Numbered from the stretch's first letter, positions 17,468-29,503 are shown. The stretch is 64,000 bases of DNA from Streptomyces sp. NBC_01235 (GCF_035989285.1 NZ_CP108513.1:9982001-10046000), one strand, 5' to 3'. Translations and numbers: made by a program. The notes: generated by a model not told the origin, from the sequence alone.

Positions 17468-19252
17468 ATGGCACCGAAGACGAAGGCGGCCGGCGACGGC
17501 AGCGGCCTGGTGGAGATGGCCTGGGACCCGATCACGCGGATCGTGGGCAGCCTGGGCATCCACACGAAGATCGACTTCAAGCAGAAGCGGGTCGCGGAGT
17601 GCTACAGCACGTCGTCGGTCTTCCGTGGCTACAGCGTCTTCATGCGCGGCAAGGACCCCCGCGACGCCCACTTCATCACCAGCCGCATCTGCGGGATCTG
17701 CGGGGACAACCACGCCACCTGCTCGGTGTACGCGCAGAACATGGCGTACGGAGTGAAGCCACCGCACCTCGGTGAGTGGATCATCAACCTCGGCGAGTCC
17801 GCGGAGTACATGTTCGACCACAACATCTTCCAGGAGAACCTGGTAGGGGTCGACTACTGCGAGAAGATGGTCAGGGAGACCAACCCCGGCGTCCTCGAAC
17901 TCGCCGAGCGCACCGAGGCCCCGCACGCCGCGGAGCACGGCTACCGCACGATCGCCGACATCATGCGTTCGCTCAACCCCCTCGAGGGTGAGTTCTACCG
18001 CGAGGCCCTCCAGGTCAGCCGCTACACCCGGGAGATGTTCTGCCTGATGGAGGGCCGCCATGTGCACCCCTCCACGCTCTATCCGGGCGGCGTCGGAACC
18101 ATTGCCTCGGTACAGCTCTTCACGGACTACCTCAGCCGCCTGATGCGCTACGTGGAGTTCATGAAGCGCGTCGTGCCCCTGCACGACGACCTGTTCGACT
18201 TCTTCTACGAGGCGCTGCCCGGGTACGAGGAGGTCGGCCGCCGGCGAGTCCTGCTCGGCTGCTGGGGCGCGCTGAACGACCCCGAGTACTGCGACTTCAC
18301 CTACGCCAACATGACGGACTGGGGCCGGCGCATGTTCGTCACGCCCGGCATCGTCGTCGACGGCAAGCTCGTCACCAACGACCTCACCGAGATCAACCTC
18401 GGCATCCGCATCCTGCTGGGCAGCTCCTACTACGAGGACTGGCAGGGCCAGGAACAGTTCGTCACCCACGACCCGCTCGGCAACCCGGTGGACCCGCGCC
18501 ACCCGTGGAACCAGCACACCATCCCGGCCCCGCAGAAGCGGAACTTCGACGACAAGTACAGCTGGGTGATGTCCCCGCGCTGGTTCGACGGCAAGGACCA
18601 CCTCGCCCTGGACACCGGCGGCGGCCCCATCGCCCGCCTGTGGTCGACCGCCCTGTCCGGACTCGTCGACACCGGCTACGTGAAGGCCACCGGTCACAGC
18701 GTGGTCATCAACCTGCCCCGCACGATGACCCGGCCCGAGACCAGCTTCGAGTGGAAGATCCCGAAGTGGAGCAACGCGCTGGAACGCAACCGCGCGCGCA
18801 CCTACTTCCAGGCCTACACCGCCGCCGTCGCCCTGCACTTCGCGGAGAAGGGGCTGGAGGAGGTCCGGGCCGGACGCACCCAGACCTGGGAGAAGTTCGA
18901 GGTCCCGGACGAGAGCATCGGCGTCGGCTTCACCGAGGCGGTCCGCGGCGTCCTCTCCCACCACATGGTGATCCGCGACGGCAAGATCGCCAACTACCAC
19001 CCGTACCCGCCCACGCCCTGGAACGCCAGCACCAGGGACACCTTCGGAACGCCGGGCCCGTACGAGGACGCCGTGCAGAACACGCCCATCTTCGAGGAGA
19101 ACACCCCGGACAACTTCAAGGGCATCGACATCATGCGCGCCGTCCGCAGCTTCGACCCCTGTCTGCCCTGTGGTGTCCACATGTACGTCGGGGGCGGCAA
19201 GACCGTGAAGTCGATGCACGTGCCCACCGGCCTGAGCGGACTGGGCGGATGA
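17468..19252 (+). CDS. hhyL: NiFe-hydrogenase large subunit, group 1h
   Basis: 594 aa, the catalytic subunit. L1 motif RICGICGDNH at residues 73-82 gives the first two Ni-binding Cys; L2 motif DPCLPCGVH at 563-571 gives the other two. The 23 residues after His571 (beginning MYVGGGK) form the C-terminal peptide that a maturation protease should remove after nickel insertion. The N-terminal MAWDPITRIVGSLGIH matches the family start. ATG 17468 was preferred to a GTG at 17414 without ribosome binding site. The downstream NifU-like gene overlaps the stop (ATGA). Oxidises atmospheric-level H2 in relatives; this physiological role is inferred from the group. Confidence 0.95.
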   Translation: MAPKTKAAGDGSGLVEMAWDPITRIVGSLGIHTKIDFKQKRVAECYSTSSVFRGYSVFMRGKDPRDAHFITSRICGICGDNHATCSVYAQNMAYGVKPPHLGEWIINLGESAEYMFDHNIFQENLVGVDYCEKMVRETNPGVLELAERTEAPHAAEHGYRTIADIMRSLNPLEGEFYREALQVSRYTREMFCLMEGRHVHPSTLYPGGVGTIASVQLFTDYLSRLMRYVEFMKRVVPLHDDLFDFFYEALPGYEEVGRRRVLLGCWGALNDPEYCDFTYANMTDWGRRMFVTPGIVVDGKLVTNDLTEINLGIRILLGSSYYEDWQGQEQFVTHDPLGNPVDPRHPWNQHTIPAPQKRNFDDKYSWVMSPRWFDGKDHLALDTGGGPIARLWSTALSGLVDTGYVKATGHSVVINLPRTMTRPETSFEWKIPKWSNALERNRARTYFQAYTAAVALHFAEKGLEEVRAGRTQTWEKFEVPDESIGVGFTEAVRGVLSHHMVIRDGKIANYHPYPPTPWNASTRDTFGTPGPYEDAVQNTPIFEENTPDNFKGIDIMRAVRSFDPCLPCGVHMYVGGGKTVKSMHVPTGLSGLGG

Positions 19253-19788
19253 GCGCGCCGACGGCGGCGCGAGCCGTCGACGCGGAACAGACCGGACGCC
19301 GTGTCGAGGAGGTACTGGACCGGCTGGCCGCGAGCGGCGACCCGGACGCCGCCGCGGCGGCGGAGGAACTCGTCCGGTCCCTCATGGACTTCTACGGCGC
19401 CGGCCTGGCCCGCATCCTCCACCTGCTGTCCTCCGCTCCCGGCGAAGCGCCGGCAGGACTGCTCGGCGACGAACTGGTCGCGAGCCTCCTCGTCCTGCAC
19501 GACCTGCACCCGGAGGACCGCGACACCCGCATCGCCCGGGCCCTCGACACCGTCCGGGAACACGCCCTGGACGTCGTGGACTTCGACGAGGAGAGCGGCA
19601 CCCTGACACTGCGGGCCCAGGAGGCCGGCGGCTGCGGTTGCGGCTCCGGCGCGAGCGCCCGGGAGGCCGCCCGGGCGGCGCTCGCCTGCTTCGCGCCTGA
19701 GGTCAGGGCCGTCGACGTACAGACCGCGCCCGCCGGGCCCGCACTCCTCCAGATCGGTACCGGGCCGACGCCGACGAGGACCCGGTGA
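19249..19788 (+). CDS. NifU-like protein of the hydrogenase island
   Basis: 179 aa. The C-terminal half resembles the NifU/Nfu scaffold fold (DFDEESGTLTLRAQEAGG followed by CGCGSG and a helix EAARAALACFAPEVRAVDV), but the usual CxxC is CGC. The N-terminal half is a helical segment (EEVLDRLAASGDPDAAAAA, AGLARILHLLSS). Possible role: iron-sulfur cluster delivery to the hydrogenase or to an electron carrier. The ATG overlaps the large-subunit stop by 4 nt; its stop overlaps the next gene by 4 nt (GTGA). The function is inferred from the domain and context. Confidence 0.75.
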   Translation: MSAPTAARAVDAEQTGRRVEEVLDRLAASGDPDAAAAAEELVRSLMDFYGAGLARILHLLSSAPGEAPAGLLGDELVASLLVLHDLHPEDRDTRIARALDTVREHALDVVDFDEESGTLTLRAQEAGGCGCGSGASAREAARAALACFAPEVRAVDVQTAPAGPALLQIGTGPTPTRTR

Positions 19789-20441
19789 GCGCGTCCCCGG
19801 CGCCCGCCCGGCATGCGCGCCCCTCCGGCCTGCGCAGATTCCTCTCCGAGCGTCCACCCCGGCCGGAGCGATGCGAACTGTGCGCGGTGGCCGTGGCCGA
19901 AGCGGACCACCGCCACCTGGTCGACACCGAGAAGCGCGCCCTGGTCTGCGCCTGCGCCGCCTGTGCGCTGCTGATGGAACAGCCGGGCGCCGCCGCGGGC
20001 CGCTTCCGCACGGTCCCGGCCCGCTACCTCACCGACCCCGGACACCGCCTCGACGAGAGCGCGTGGGAGGCGTTGCAGATCCCGGTCGGCGTCGCCTTCC
20101 TCTTCCGCAACGCGGCGCTCGACCGGCTGGTCGCCCTCTACCCGAGCCCGGCCGGAGCCACCGAGAGCGAACTCGAACCGGCCACGTGGACGGACGTCCT
20201 CGGCGGCAGCCGCCTCGCCGAGCTGCTCGAACCCGACGTGGAGGCGCTGCTGCTGCGCCGCACGGACGGCCGATGCGAGTGCCACCTCGTACCGATCGAC
20301 ATCTGCTACGAACTCGTCGGCCGCATGCGCCTGTTGTGGCAGGGCTTCGACGGCGGATCCGAGGCTCGCGCCGCTCTCGACGCGTTCTTCGTGGACGTCG
20401 CGCGACGCGCCCGGCCGGTGGACGAGGCGGTGCGGCCATGA
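19785..20441 (+). CDS. DUF5947 family protein (Cys-rich hydrogenase-associated)
   Basis: 218 aa, with no signal peptide or membrane segment. Two clustered cysteine motifs, RCELCAVAV and LVCACAACALL (about 30 residues apart), look like a metal or iron-sulfur site; another pair sits in GRCECHLVPID. The C-terminal region is helical (CYELVGRMRLLWQGFDGG). Proteins of this kind are, from memory, found almost only beside group 1h hydrogenase genes in actinobacteria. Starts with GTG in a GTGA overlap and ends in an ATGA overlap. It may be an electron-transfer or assembly factor; no experiment is known to me. Confidence 0.7.
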   Translation: MSASPAPARHARPSGLRRFLSERPPRPERCELCAVAVAEADHRHLVDTEKRALVCACAACALLMEQPGAAAGRFRTVPARYLTDPGHRLDESAWEALQIPVGVAFLFRNAALDRLVALYPSPAGATESELEPATWTDVLGGSRLAELLEPDVEALLLRRTDGRCECHLVPIDICYELVGRMRLLWQGFDGGSEARAALDAFFVDVARRARPVDEAVRP

Positions 20442-21130
20442 CGGAGTTCTCCTTCGCCTGCACCGGCGTCCGCGCCGACCGGTACGCCGCCGGACCGACC
20501 CTCGTCTTCCGGCTGCGCGTCACCGCCGCCGGCGACGCACGCGTGCACGCCCTCGCGCTGCGCTGCCAGATCCGTATCGAACCCGCCCGCCGGGCCTACG
20601 AGTCGGCCGAGGCCGGCGGGCTGGCGGACCTCTTCGGCGAGCGCTCCCGCTGGGGCAGCACCCTCCAGCCTGTGCAGTTCGCCCAGGTCTCGCTCATGGT
20701 CCCCGGCTTCACCGGAGAGACCGAGGCCGACCTCGTGGTGCCCTGCACCTACGACATGGACGTCGCCGCCACCCGCTACCTCACCGCCCTCACCGGCGGC
20801 GAGGTTCCGCTGCTGATGCTCTTCTCCGGCACGGCGTTCACCGGGGCCGGCGGTTTCCAGGTCGAGCCGGTCCCCTGGGACCGGGAGGCGGCCTTCCGGA
20901 TGCCGGTCGCCACGTGGCGGGAGATGGTCGAGCAGCACTTCCCCGGGTGCGGCTGGATCCGGCTGCCGCGCGACACCATGGACGCCCTCCTCGCCTACCG
21001 CTCCCGGCACGCCCTGCCCTCCTGGGAGGCGACCCTCAAGGCCCTGCTCGACGGCAGCGCCGCCGCCGACCCGCCGGCGAGCGACCCGTTCCGCACGCTC
21101 ACCGGCACCACCGGAAGGACCGAACCGTGA
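20438..21130 (+). CDS. DUF6084 family protein of the hydrogenase island
   Basis: 230 aa, beta-strand rich in appearance: TLVFRLRVTAAGDARVHALA, LRCQIRIEPARRAY, FAQVSLMVPGFTGETEADLV, VPLLMLFSGTAFTG; then an amphipathic C-terminal region with PGCGWIRLPRDTMDALLAYR. No catalytic motif, Cys pair or membrane segment is evident. Family name assigned from memory of the pattern. Translationally coupled to DUF5947 upstream and to the 476-aa gene downstream. Probably structural or assembly-related for the hydrogenase. Confidence 0.68.
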   Translation: MTEFSFACTGVRADRYAAGPTLVFRLRVTAAGDARVHALALRCQIRIEPARRAYESAEAGGLADLFGERSRWGSTLQPVQFAQVSLMVPGFTGETEADLVVPCTYDMDVAATRYLTALTGGEVPLLMLFSGTAFTGAGGFQVEPVPWDREAAFRMPVATWREMVEQHFPGCGWIRLPRDTMDALLAYRSRHALPSWEATLKALLDGSAAADPPASDPFRTLTGTTGRTEP

Positions 21131-22557
21131 CCGTGACCGCGTTCGCCCCCGAGACCGAGGAGCGGTTCGCCCTCGCCCGGCAGGTGGCCGACGCCGTCCT
21201 CTTCGAGGGCTACGTGCTCTACCCGTACCGCGCCTCGGCCGCCAAGAACCGGCTGCGCTGGCAGTTCGGGGTGCTCGTGCCGCCCGGCTGGGGCGCCGAG
21301 TGCGAGGAGCACGACTTCCAGCACACCGAATGCCTGATGGAACCGAAGGCGGGCGCGACCCTCTCGGTCGAGGTGCGTTTCCTGCACGCCCGACGGCGCA
21401 CGGTGCAGCGGGCCCGCCCGGACGGCGGCTTCGACACCGTCGCCGAACTCCGCCTCGACGACCGGGTGCTGGTGCCCTGGGACGAGGGGAGCGAGGAGCG
21501 TGTCGAGGTGGTCGCGTCGGTGGACGAACTCCTCGGCGACGGCGTCACCCATCCCTTCCGACGTCCCGCTCGGGAGGACACCGCACCGGTCCTGGACGCG
21601 GCCGGCCGCACCGTCGGCCGAGTGGTCCGGCGGTGCGAGGAGATCAGCGGGACGGTCCGGCTGTCCGCCCGCGAACTCGACGGCCCCTACCGGGCCGTGC
21701 GCCTGACCGCCGTCGTCGAGAACGCCGGCGACTGGACGCCGCCCGAGGGCCGCGGCGCCGACCGGGACGCGGCGCTGCCGCGCTCCCTGGTCGCCACCCA
21801 CATGCTCATGGCCCTCAGCGCCGGATCGTTCCTGTCGATGACCGATCCCCCCGAGTGGGCGAAGGGCGCGACCGCCGCCTGCCGCAACCTGCACACCTGG
21901 CCCGTGCTCGCGGGCGAGCCCGGCCGCGCCGACCTCGTGCTGTCCTCGCCGATCATCCTGGAGGACCATCCGGCCATCGCGCCGGAGAGCCCCGGCGCGC
22001 TCTACGACGCCACCGAGATCGACGAGATCCTCGCGCTGCGCACCGCGGCCCTCACCGACGAGGAGAAACGCGAGGCCCGGGGCACCGACGAGCGGGCGGC
22101 CGCCGTGATCGAGCTGGCGGACTCGATGCCGGCCGAGGTGCTGGAGCGGCTGCACGGGGCGGTACGGAGTCTGCGCGAGGTCACCGGCCGGGGCCCCGCC
22201 GCCCCGGACGGCGGCTTCCCCGACGAGTACGGGGTGCAGCGGCCGGACACCCCCTGGTGGGACCCCGCGAGCGAAGCGGGCTTCGACCCGGCGCGAGACC
22301 GTGTGGTCGTGGACGGCCGGTCGGTGGGCCAGGGCAGCCGTGTCGAGCTGCACCCGGGCCTGCGTCGCACCGACGCGCAGGACATCTTCCTGCGGGGCCG
22401 CACCGCGAAGGTCGAGGCCGTGCTGCACGACGTCGACGGCGGCGTGCACCTAGCGGTCACGGTCGAGGGCGACCCGGGCGCCGACATCCGCCGCGAGCAG
22501 GGACGGTTCCTGTACTTCCAGCCCGACGAGGTCACACCGCTGGAGGACGACGTATGA
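21127..22557 (+). CDS. Uncharacterised 476-aa hydrogenase-island protein
   Basis: Starts with GTG (GTGA overlap). Visible parts: an N-terminal region with LFEGYVLYPYRASAAKNRLRW, which suits a fold binding other proteins; the segment CEEHDFQHTECLM with Cys/His; a middle beta region (LVATHMLMALSAGSFLSM); LSSPIILEDHPAIAPESPG; the acidic helix EEKREARGTDERAAAVIELA; and a C-terminal strand-rich domain with RTAKVEAVLHDVDGGVHLAV. No signal peptide and no known catalytic motif. I do not recognise a family. Its position between DUF6084 and the maturation protease in one overlapping chain implies a hydrogenase-related role. Confidence 0.75.
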   Translation: MTVTAFAPETEERFALARQVADAVLFEGYVLYPYRASAAKNRLRWQFGVLVPPGWGAECEEHDFQHTECLMEPKAGATLSVEVRFLHARRRTVQRARPDGGFDTVAELRLDDRVLVPWDEGSEERVEVVASVDELLGDGVTHPFRRPAREDTAPVLDAAGRTVGRVVRRCEEISGTVRLSARELDGPYRAVRLTAVVENAGDWTPPEGRGADRDAALPRSLVATHMLMALSAGSFLSMTDPPEWAKGATAACRNLHTWPVLAGEPGRADLVLSSPIILEDHPAIAPESPGALYDATEIDEILALRTAALTDEEKREARGTDERAAAVIELADSMPAEVLERLHGAVRSLREVTGRGPAAPDGGFPDEYGVQRPDTPWWDPASEAGFDPARDRVVVDGRSVGQGSRVELHPGLRRTDAQDIFLRGRTAKVEAVLHDVDGGVHLAVTVEGDPGADIRREQGRFLYFQPDEVTPLEDDV

Positions 22558-23099
22558 ACCTTCCCGCGCGGACCGCTGCACGGACTCTGGTGGCGGGCAT
22601 CGGCAACATCTTCCTCGGAGACGACGGCTTCGGCGTGGAGACCGCCCGCCGGCTCGCCGAGCGCGATCTGCCCGGACACATCGAGGTCGTCGACATCGGG
22701 GTGCGCGGAGTGCACCTCGCCTACCAGCTGCTGGACGGCTACGACACCCTCGTCCTCGTGGACGCCACGGCACGCGGCGAAGCCCCGGGCACGCTGTACG
22801 TGATCGAACACGACGTCGGCGGCGAGAGCCCCTCGCCCGGCGCCGCCGCGCTGGACGGCCACCGGATGACCCCCGACGCCGTCCTGGCGCTGCTGGGCAC
22901 CCTGTGCGCCGGGACCGGCGGCGAACCGCCACGCCGCGTCCTGGTCGTCGGATGCGAACCGGCCTCGGTGGACGAGGGCATCGGTCTCAGCGCGCCGGTG
23001 TCCGACGCCGTACCGGAGGCCGTCCGGCTGATCGAAGAGCTGCTGTGGGACGGCGAGCCGTCCGTGGGGCAGGCCTCAACCGCTGAGGCCTCGACATGA
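22554..23099 (+). CDS. Hydrogenase maturation protease (HyaD/HycI family)
   Basis: 181 aa. Nickel-dependent endopeptidase that clips the C-terminal tail of the large subunit once the active site is built. The family signature GIGNIFLGDDGFGVETARR holds the conserved metal ligand in the GDDGFG loop; VVDIGVRGVHLAYQLLDGYD and LVDATARG follow, then VVGCEPASVDEGIGLS. ATG overlaps the previous stop by 4 nt. Its substrate here is presumably the 23-residue tail of the group 1h large subunit. Ends 10 nt before a 34-aa ORF. Confidence 0.9.
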   Translation: MNLPARTAARTLVAGIGNIFLGDDGFGVETARRLAERDLPGHIEVVDIGVRGVHLAYQLLDGYDTLVLVDATARGEAPGTLYVIEHDVGGESPSPGAAALDGHRMTPDAVLALLGTLCAGTGGEPPRRVLVVGCEPASVDEGIGLSAPVSDAVPEAVRLIEELLWDGEPSVGQASTAEAST

Positions 23100-23109
23100 G
23101 GAGAGACGG

Positions 23110-23214
23110 ATGAAGAAGATCGTCATCGGTGGAGCGGCCCTCGCCGCCATGGTCGCCGTCTTCGCCGAGGTGCTTCCCGACCTCAGGCGCTACCTGCGGA
23201 TCCGACGGATGTGA
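23110..23214 (+). CDS. 34-aa small membrane peptide (DUF6893-like)
   Basis: Very short ORF with a strong ribosome binding site (GAGGAGA, six nt from the ATG). One hydrophobic segment (KKIVIGGAALAAMVAVFAE) is followed by a basic amphipathic tail (RRYLRIRRM), a typical single-pass or membrane-surface peptide. I associate it with the family of Streptomyces small proteins DUF6893, from memory. It lies directly after the hydrogenase protease and before hypA. It could anchor or tune the hydrogenase at the membrane; this is inference. Confidence 0.6.
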   Translation: MKKIVIGGAALAAMVAVFAEVLPDLRRYLRIRRM

Positions 23215-23356
23215 ACCGTGGGCGCCACCCGGTGTGCCGCGCGTTGCGTCGAACGGCGTACCTGCCGGCCGGTGACGGCGTGCCGGTCCGCGCGACCCGG
23301 GTGTGCGCGCCTCTAATGAAGCCCGGCGGAGGCAGGCCGCGGAAGGACGGAGTCCC

Positions 23357-23755
23357 ATGCACGAGATGTCCGTCGCGCTGGCCGTCGTCGACCAGGTGGC
23401 AGAGGCCGCCGAGCGGGCCGGTGACGTCACGGCCGTGCGATCGGTACGGCTCCAGGTCGGCGAACTGGCCGGCGTCGTACCCGATGCGCTCGCCTTCTGC
23501 TTCGAAGTGGCCTGCGCCGGAACCCTGCTGGAAGGCGCCGAGCTGGTCACCGAAGCGGTGCCGGGGCGGGCCCGCTGCACGCCCTGCGCACACGAATGGG
23601 CCGTCGGCATGCCGCCCCGGCTGACCTGCCCCCTGTGCGGCGGGACGCGTACCGACCTGCTCGCGGGCCGGGAACTGCAGATCCTCGACGTGCACTGGGA
23701 GGACGGCGGCCCCCCGCACGCGCCCACCCGCGAACCGATCTCCGAGGAGCGCTGA
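23357..23755 (+). CDS. hypA: HypA, nickel-delivery protein
   Basis: 132 aa. Begins MHEMSV, where His2 is the nickel ligand of the family. The zinc site is formed by RCTPCAHEW and TCPLCGG (two CxxC). Works with HypB to insert nickel into the large subunit. ATG 23357 chosen since the family always starts at MHE; the longer frame upstream has no such match. A gap of about 140 nt separates it from the 34-aa ORF, so hypABFCDE may have its own promoter. Four nt before hypB. Confidence 0.95.
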   Translation: MHEMSVALAVVDQVAEAAERAGDVTAVRSVRLQVGELAGVVPDALAFCFEVACAGTLLEGAELVTEAVPGRARCTPCAHEWAVGMPPRLTCPLCGGTRTDLLAGRELQILDVHWEDGGPPHAPTREPISEER

Positions 23756-23758
23756 ACC

Positions 23759-24510
23759 ATGTGTCGTGTCGTCGACCTGCGGCAGGCCGTACTCGCGAAG
23801 AACGACCTGAGCGCCCACGAACTGCGCGCTCACCTCGCGGCTCGAGGCACCACGGTCGTCAACCTGCTGTCCAGTCCGGGCAGCGGCAAGACCGCACTGC
23901 TGGAGCGCGAACTGCTGCGGGCACGGGAGCGGTCCGTGCCCGTCGCGGCGCTGACCGCCGACCTCGCCACCGAGAACGACGCGGCACGCCTGGCGCGTTC
24001 GGGCGTCCCGGTCAAGCAGGTGCTCACCGACGGGCTGTGCCATCTGGAGGCAGGGATGCTCGCCGGACACCTGGACGGGTGGCTGCCCGACGACACCCGG
24101 CTGCTGTTCGTGGAGAACGTCGGCAACCTGGTCTGCCCTGCCTCCTACGACCTGGGGGAGACGCTGAGGGTCACCCTCGCCTCCGTGACGGAGGGCGAGG
24201 ACAAGCCGCTCAAGTACCCCACCGCCTTCGGCCTCGCCCACCTGGTCGTGGTCACCAAGACCGACATCGCGCAGGCCGTCGAGTTCGACGAGGCTGCGTT
24301 CCGCGCGAACGTGGAGCAGGTCAACCCCGGAGTCGAGGTGGTCCTGACCTCGGCACGCCGCGGGCAGGGAGTCGGCGCCCTGCTCGACCGGGCGCTGGCG
24401 GCCGCGGACGGCACACCCGTGCACTCGCCGGTCATGGCCCGGCCGCCCCGTCACCACGGTCACACCCACGCGCACACGGAGGCCACCGGCACGATGGCCC
24501 ACACCCACTC

Positions 24511-24514
<4 letters not shown>
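23759..24514 (+). CDS. hypB: HypB, nickel-inserting GTPase
   Basis: 251 aa. P-loop SSPGSGKT at residues 38-45, switch-like region LTADLATENDA, ENVGNLVCPA (Walker B-adjacent, metal-binding Cys) and the NKxD equivalent VVTKTDI. The His-rich stretch is at the C-terminus (HHGHTHAHTEATGTMAHTHS), not at the N-terminus where most HypB proteins carry it, and may store nickel. GTP hydrolysis drives nickel transfer with HypA. GTGA overlap with hypF. Confidence 0.95.
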
Positions 24515-26901
<2,387 letters not shown>

Positions 26902-26932
26902 GTAAACGCGCGACCACAGCGAGGAGAGGCTC

Positions 26933-27235
26933 ATGTGCCTGGCGGTACCCGGCAGAGTGCTGGACATCGAGGACCGGGACGGCACCCGGATGGCCACCGT
27001 CGACTTCGGCGGCGTGGTCAAGGAGGTGTGCCTGGAGTACCTGCCCGACCTCCGGGTCGGCGAGTACGCCATCGTCCACGTCGGGTTCGCCCTGCAACGG
27101 CTGGACGAGGAGTCGGCGCGGCAGACGCTCGAACTCTTCGCCGAACTCGGCATGTTGCAGGAGGAGTTCGGCGACGCCTGGGAGATGGCGGCGGCGGAGG
27201 CGGGCGTGGACCCGGTGGAAGAGGTGCGCAAGTAG
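26933..27235 (+). CDS. hypC: HypC, Fe(CN)2CO scaffold chaperone
   Basis: 100 aa. Starts MCLAVPGRV; Cys2 is the iron-binding residue after Met removal. The family [17 protein letters not shown] and [20 protein letters not shown] are present. GAGGAGAGGC precedes the ATG. HypC carries the iron moiety with HypD and holds the immature large subunit. Its TAG overlaps the GTG of hypD. Confidence 0.95.
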   Translation: MCLAVPGRVLDIEDRDGTRMATVDFGGVVKEVCLEYLPDLRVGEYAIVHVGFALQRLDEESARQTLELFAELGMLQEEFGDAWEMAAAEAGVDPVEEVRK

Positions 27236-28362
27236 TGAAGTACATCGACGAGTTCCAGGACCCGGAGCTGGCGCGTCGGCTCCTCGACGACATCCACGCC
27301 ACGGTGACCAGGCCGTGGGCGCTGATGGAGGTGTGCGGAGGGCAGACGCACAGCATCATCCGCCACGGCATCGACCAGCTTCTGCCCAAGGAGGTCGAAC
27401 TGATCCACGGGCCGGGCTGCCCCGTGTGCGTGACCCCGCTGGAGGTCATCGACAAGGCCCTGGAGATCGCCTCCCGACCGGAGGTGATCTTCTGTTCCTT
27501 CGGCGACATGCTGCGCGTGCCGGGCACGGGCCGGGACCTGTTCCAGGTCCGCGGGGAGGGCGGCGACGTGCGCGTCGTCTACTCGCCGCTCGACGCGCTG
27601 CGGATCGCGCAGCAGAACCCGGACCGCGAGGTGGTGTTCTTCGGCATCGGCTTCGAGACGACGGCGCCCCCCAACGCCATGACGGTCCATCAGGCCCGGA
27701 AGCTGGGCATCCCGAACTTCAGCATGCTGGTGTCCCATGTCCGCGTGCCGCCCGCCATCGAGGCGATCATGTCCTCGCCGAGCTGCCGGGTACAGGGCTT
27801 CCTCGCGGCCGGCCACGTCTGCAGCGTGATGGGCGTGGAGGAGTACCCGGAACTGGCGGAGCGCTTCCGCGTCCCGATCGTCGTGACGGGCTTCGAGCCA
27901 CTGGACATCCTCGAAGGCGTGCGCCGGGCCGTCCGCCAGCTGGAACGCGGTGAGCACACCGTCGACAACGCCTACGCCCGTGCCGTCCGCCCGGAGGGCA
28001 ACCCGGCCGCCCGGGCCATGCTGGAGGACGTCTTCGAGGCCACCGACCGGGCCTGGCGCGGCATCGGGGTGATCCCCGACAGCGGCTGGCGGCTGTCGTC
28101 GAAGTACCGCGACCACGACGCCGAGCACCGCTTCCCGGTCGGCGGAATCCGGACGGCCGAACCCGCCGAGTGCCGCAGCGGAGAAGTCCTCCAGGGGCTG
28201 CTCAAGCCGCACGAGTGCGAGGCCTTCGGTACTTTGTGCACCCCTCGCACCCCCCTGGGAGCCACCATGGTCTCCAGCGAGGGCGCCTGCGCGGCGTACT
28301 ACCTCTACCGGCGTCTGGACATGCCCACGACCACGGCCCGGGAGGCGAGCCCCGTTGTCTGA
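27235..28362 (+). CDS. hypD: HypD, iron-cofactor assembly protein
   Basis: 375 aa. Conserved motifs in order: [52 protein letters not shown] and a C-terminal cysteine cluster ([20 protein letters not shown]) that binds the [4Fe-4S] centre. Provides the site where Fe receives CN and CO ligands. GTG start in a TAGTG overlap with hypC; its end overlaps hypE by 8 nt. Confidence 0.96.
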   Translation: MKYIDEFQDPELARRLLDDIHATVTRPWALMEVCGGQTHSIIRHGIDQLLPKEVELIHGPGCPVCVTPLEVIDKALEIASRPEVIFCSFGDMLRVPGTGRDLFQVRGEGGDVRVVYSPLDALRIAQQNPDREVVFFGIGFETTAPPNAMTVHQARKLGIPNFSMLVSHVRVPPAIEAIMSSPSCRVQGFLAAGHVCSVMGVEEYPELAERFRVPIVVTGFEPLDILEGVRRAVRQLERGEHTVDNAYARAVRPEGNPAARAMLEDVFEATDRAWRGIGVIPDSGWRLSSKYRDHDAEHRFPVGGIRTAEPAECRSGEVLQGLLKPHECEAFGTLCTPRTPLGATMVSSEGACAAYYLYRRLDMPTTTAREASPVV

Positions 28363-29434
28363 CACCACCGATCTCCCCGCCGCCGCCCTCGACATCGAGG
28401 CGTGGACCTGCCCGGCACCGGTGCGCGACCGGCCGCGCGTCGTCATGGGCCACGGCGGTGGCGGAGTCCTTTCCGCCGAGCTGGTCCAGCAGATCTTCGC
28501 GCCCGCCTTCGGGGGCGAAGTGCTCGCCCAGATGGGTGACGCCGCCGTCCTCTCCCTGGGCGGTGCCCGGCTGGCGTTCTCCACCGACTCCTACGTGGTG
28601 CGGCCGCTGTTCTTCCCCGGCGGCAGCATCGGCGACCTGGCGGTCAACGGCACCGTCAACGACCTCGCCATGAGCGGAGCCCGCGCCGCCTACCTCTCCT
28701 GCGGCTTCATCCTGGAGGAGGGCGTCGAGCTGGACGCGGTCACGCGGGTGTCCGAGGCGCTGGGGGCGGCCGCGCGCACCGCCGGTGTGGAGGTGGCCAC
28801 CGGCGACACCAAGGTGGTGGAGGCAGGCCACGGCGACGGGATCTTCATCAACACGGCGGGCATCGGTCTCGTCCCGGCGGGCGTCGATCTGCGTCCTCAG
28901 CGGGTCGTCCCCGGCGACGTCGTGATCGTCAGCGGCGCCATCGGCGTCCACGGGGTGGCGATCATGAGCGTGCGCGAGGGCCTGGAATTCGGAGTGGAGA
29001 TCAAGAGCGACTGCGCGGCGCTCGGCGGCCTCGTGGACGCCATGCTCGCCGTCACCCCGGACCTGCACGTGCTGCGCGATCCCACCCGAGGCGGCCTGGC
29101 GGCCTCGCTCAACGAGATCGCGGCGGCCTCCGGCACCGGGGTGGTCATCCGGGAACGCGACGTCCCGGTCCCGCCGGCCGTGGCCAACGCCTGCGCCATC
29201 CTCGGCCTGGACCCCATGTACATCGCCAACGAGGGCAAGCTGGTGGCCTTCGTCCCGCGCGAGCACGCCGACGCCGTCCTGGAGGCGATGCGAGCCCATC
29301 CGCTGGGCGCGGACTCCGTGATCATCGGTGAGGCCGTCGAGGCGCATCCCGGCATGGTCGTGGCCCGGACCGGCCTGGGGGGAACGCGGGTGGTCGATCT
29401 GCCGATCGGGGAGCAACTGCCCCGGATCTGCTGA
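28355..29434 (+). CDS. hypE: HypE, thiocarbamate dehydratase
   Basis: 359 aa. PurM-like ATP-dependent fold: [20 protein letters not shown] at the N-terminus, [19 protein letters not shown]-type loop [13 protein letters not shown] and [17 protein letters not shown]. It ends in PRIC: the C-terminal Cys receives the carbamoyl group from HypF and is dehydrated to thiocyanate. Starts with TTG, GGGAGG nine nt upstream, within the hypD end. Last gene of the island, followed by a hairpin terminator. Confidence 0.96.
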   Translation: MSDTTDLPAAALDIEAWTCPAPVRDRPRVVMGHGGGGVLSAELVQQIFAPAFGGEVLAQMGDAAVLSLGGARLAFSTDSYVVRPLFFPGGSIGDLAVNGTVNDLAMSGARAAYLSCGFILEEGVELDAVTRVSEALGAAARTAGVEVATGDTKVVEAGHGDGIFINTAGIGLVPAGVDLRPQRVVPGDVVIVSGAIGVHGVAIMSVREGLEFGVEIKSDCAALGGLVDAMLAVTPDLHVLRDPTRGGLAASLNEIAAASGTGVVIRERDVPVPPAVANACAILGLDPMYIANEGKLVAFVPREHADAVLEAMRAHPLGADSVIIGEAVEAHPGMVVARTGLGGTRVVDLPIGEQLPRIC

Positions 29435-29465
29435 TCCGGGCCTCGCGTGTCGAGGAACCGGCCGT

Positions 29466-29503
29466 CCACGCGCCGAACGGACCGCTGACCGGTCGGCGCG
29501 TGG
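29466..29503 (+). terminator. Hairpin terminator after hypE
   Basis: Perfect 10-bp arms CCACGCGCCG and CGGCGCGTGG with an 18-nt loop, 31 nt past the hypE stop. Ends the roughly 15-kb hydrogenase transcription unit. Confidence 0.7.
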
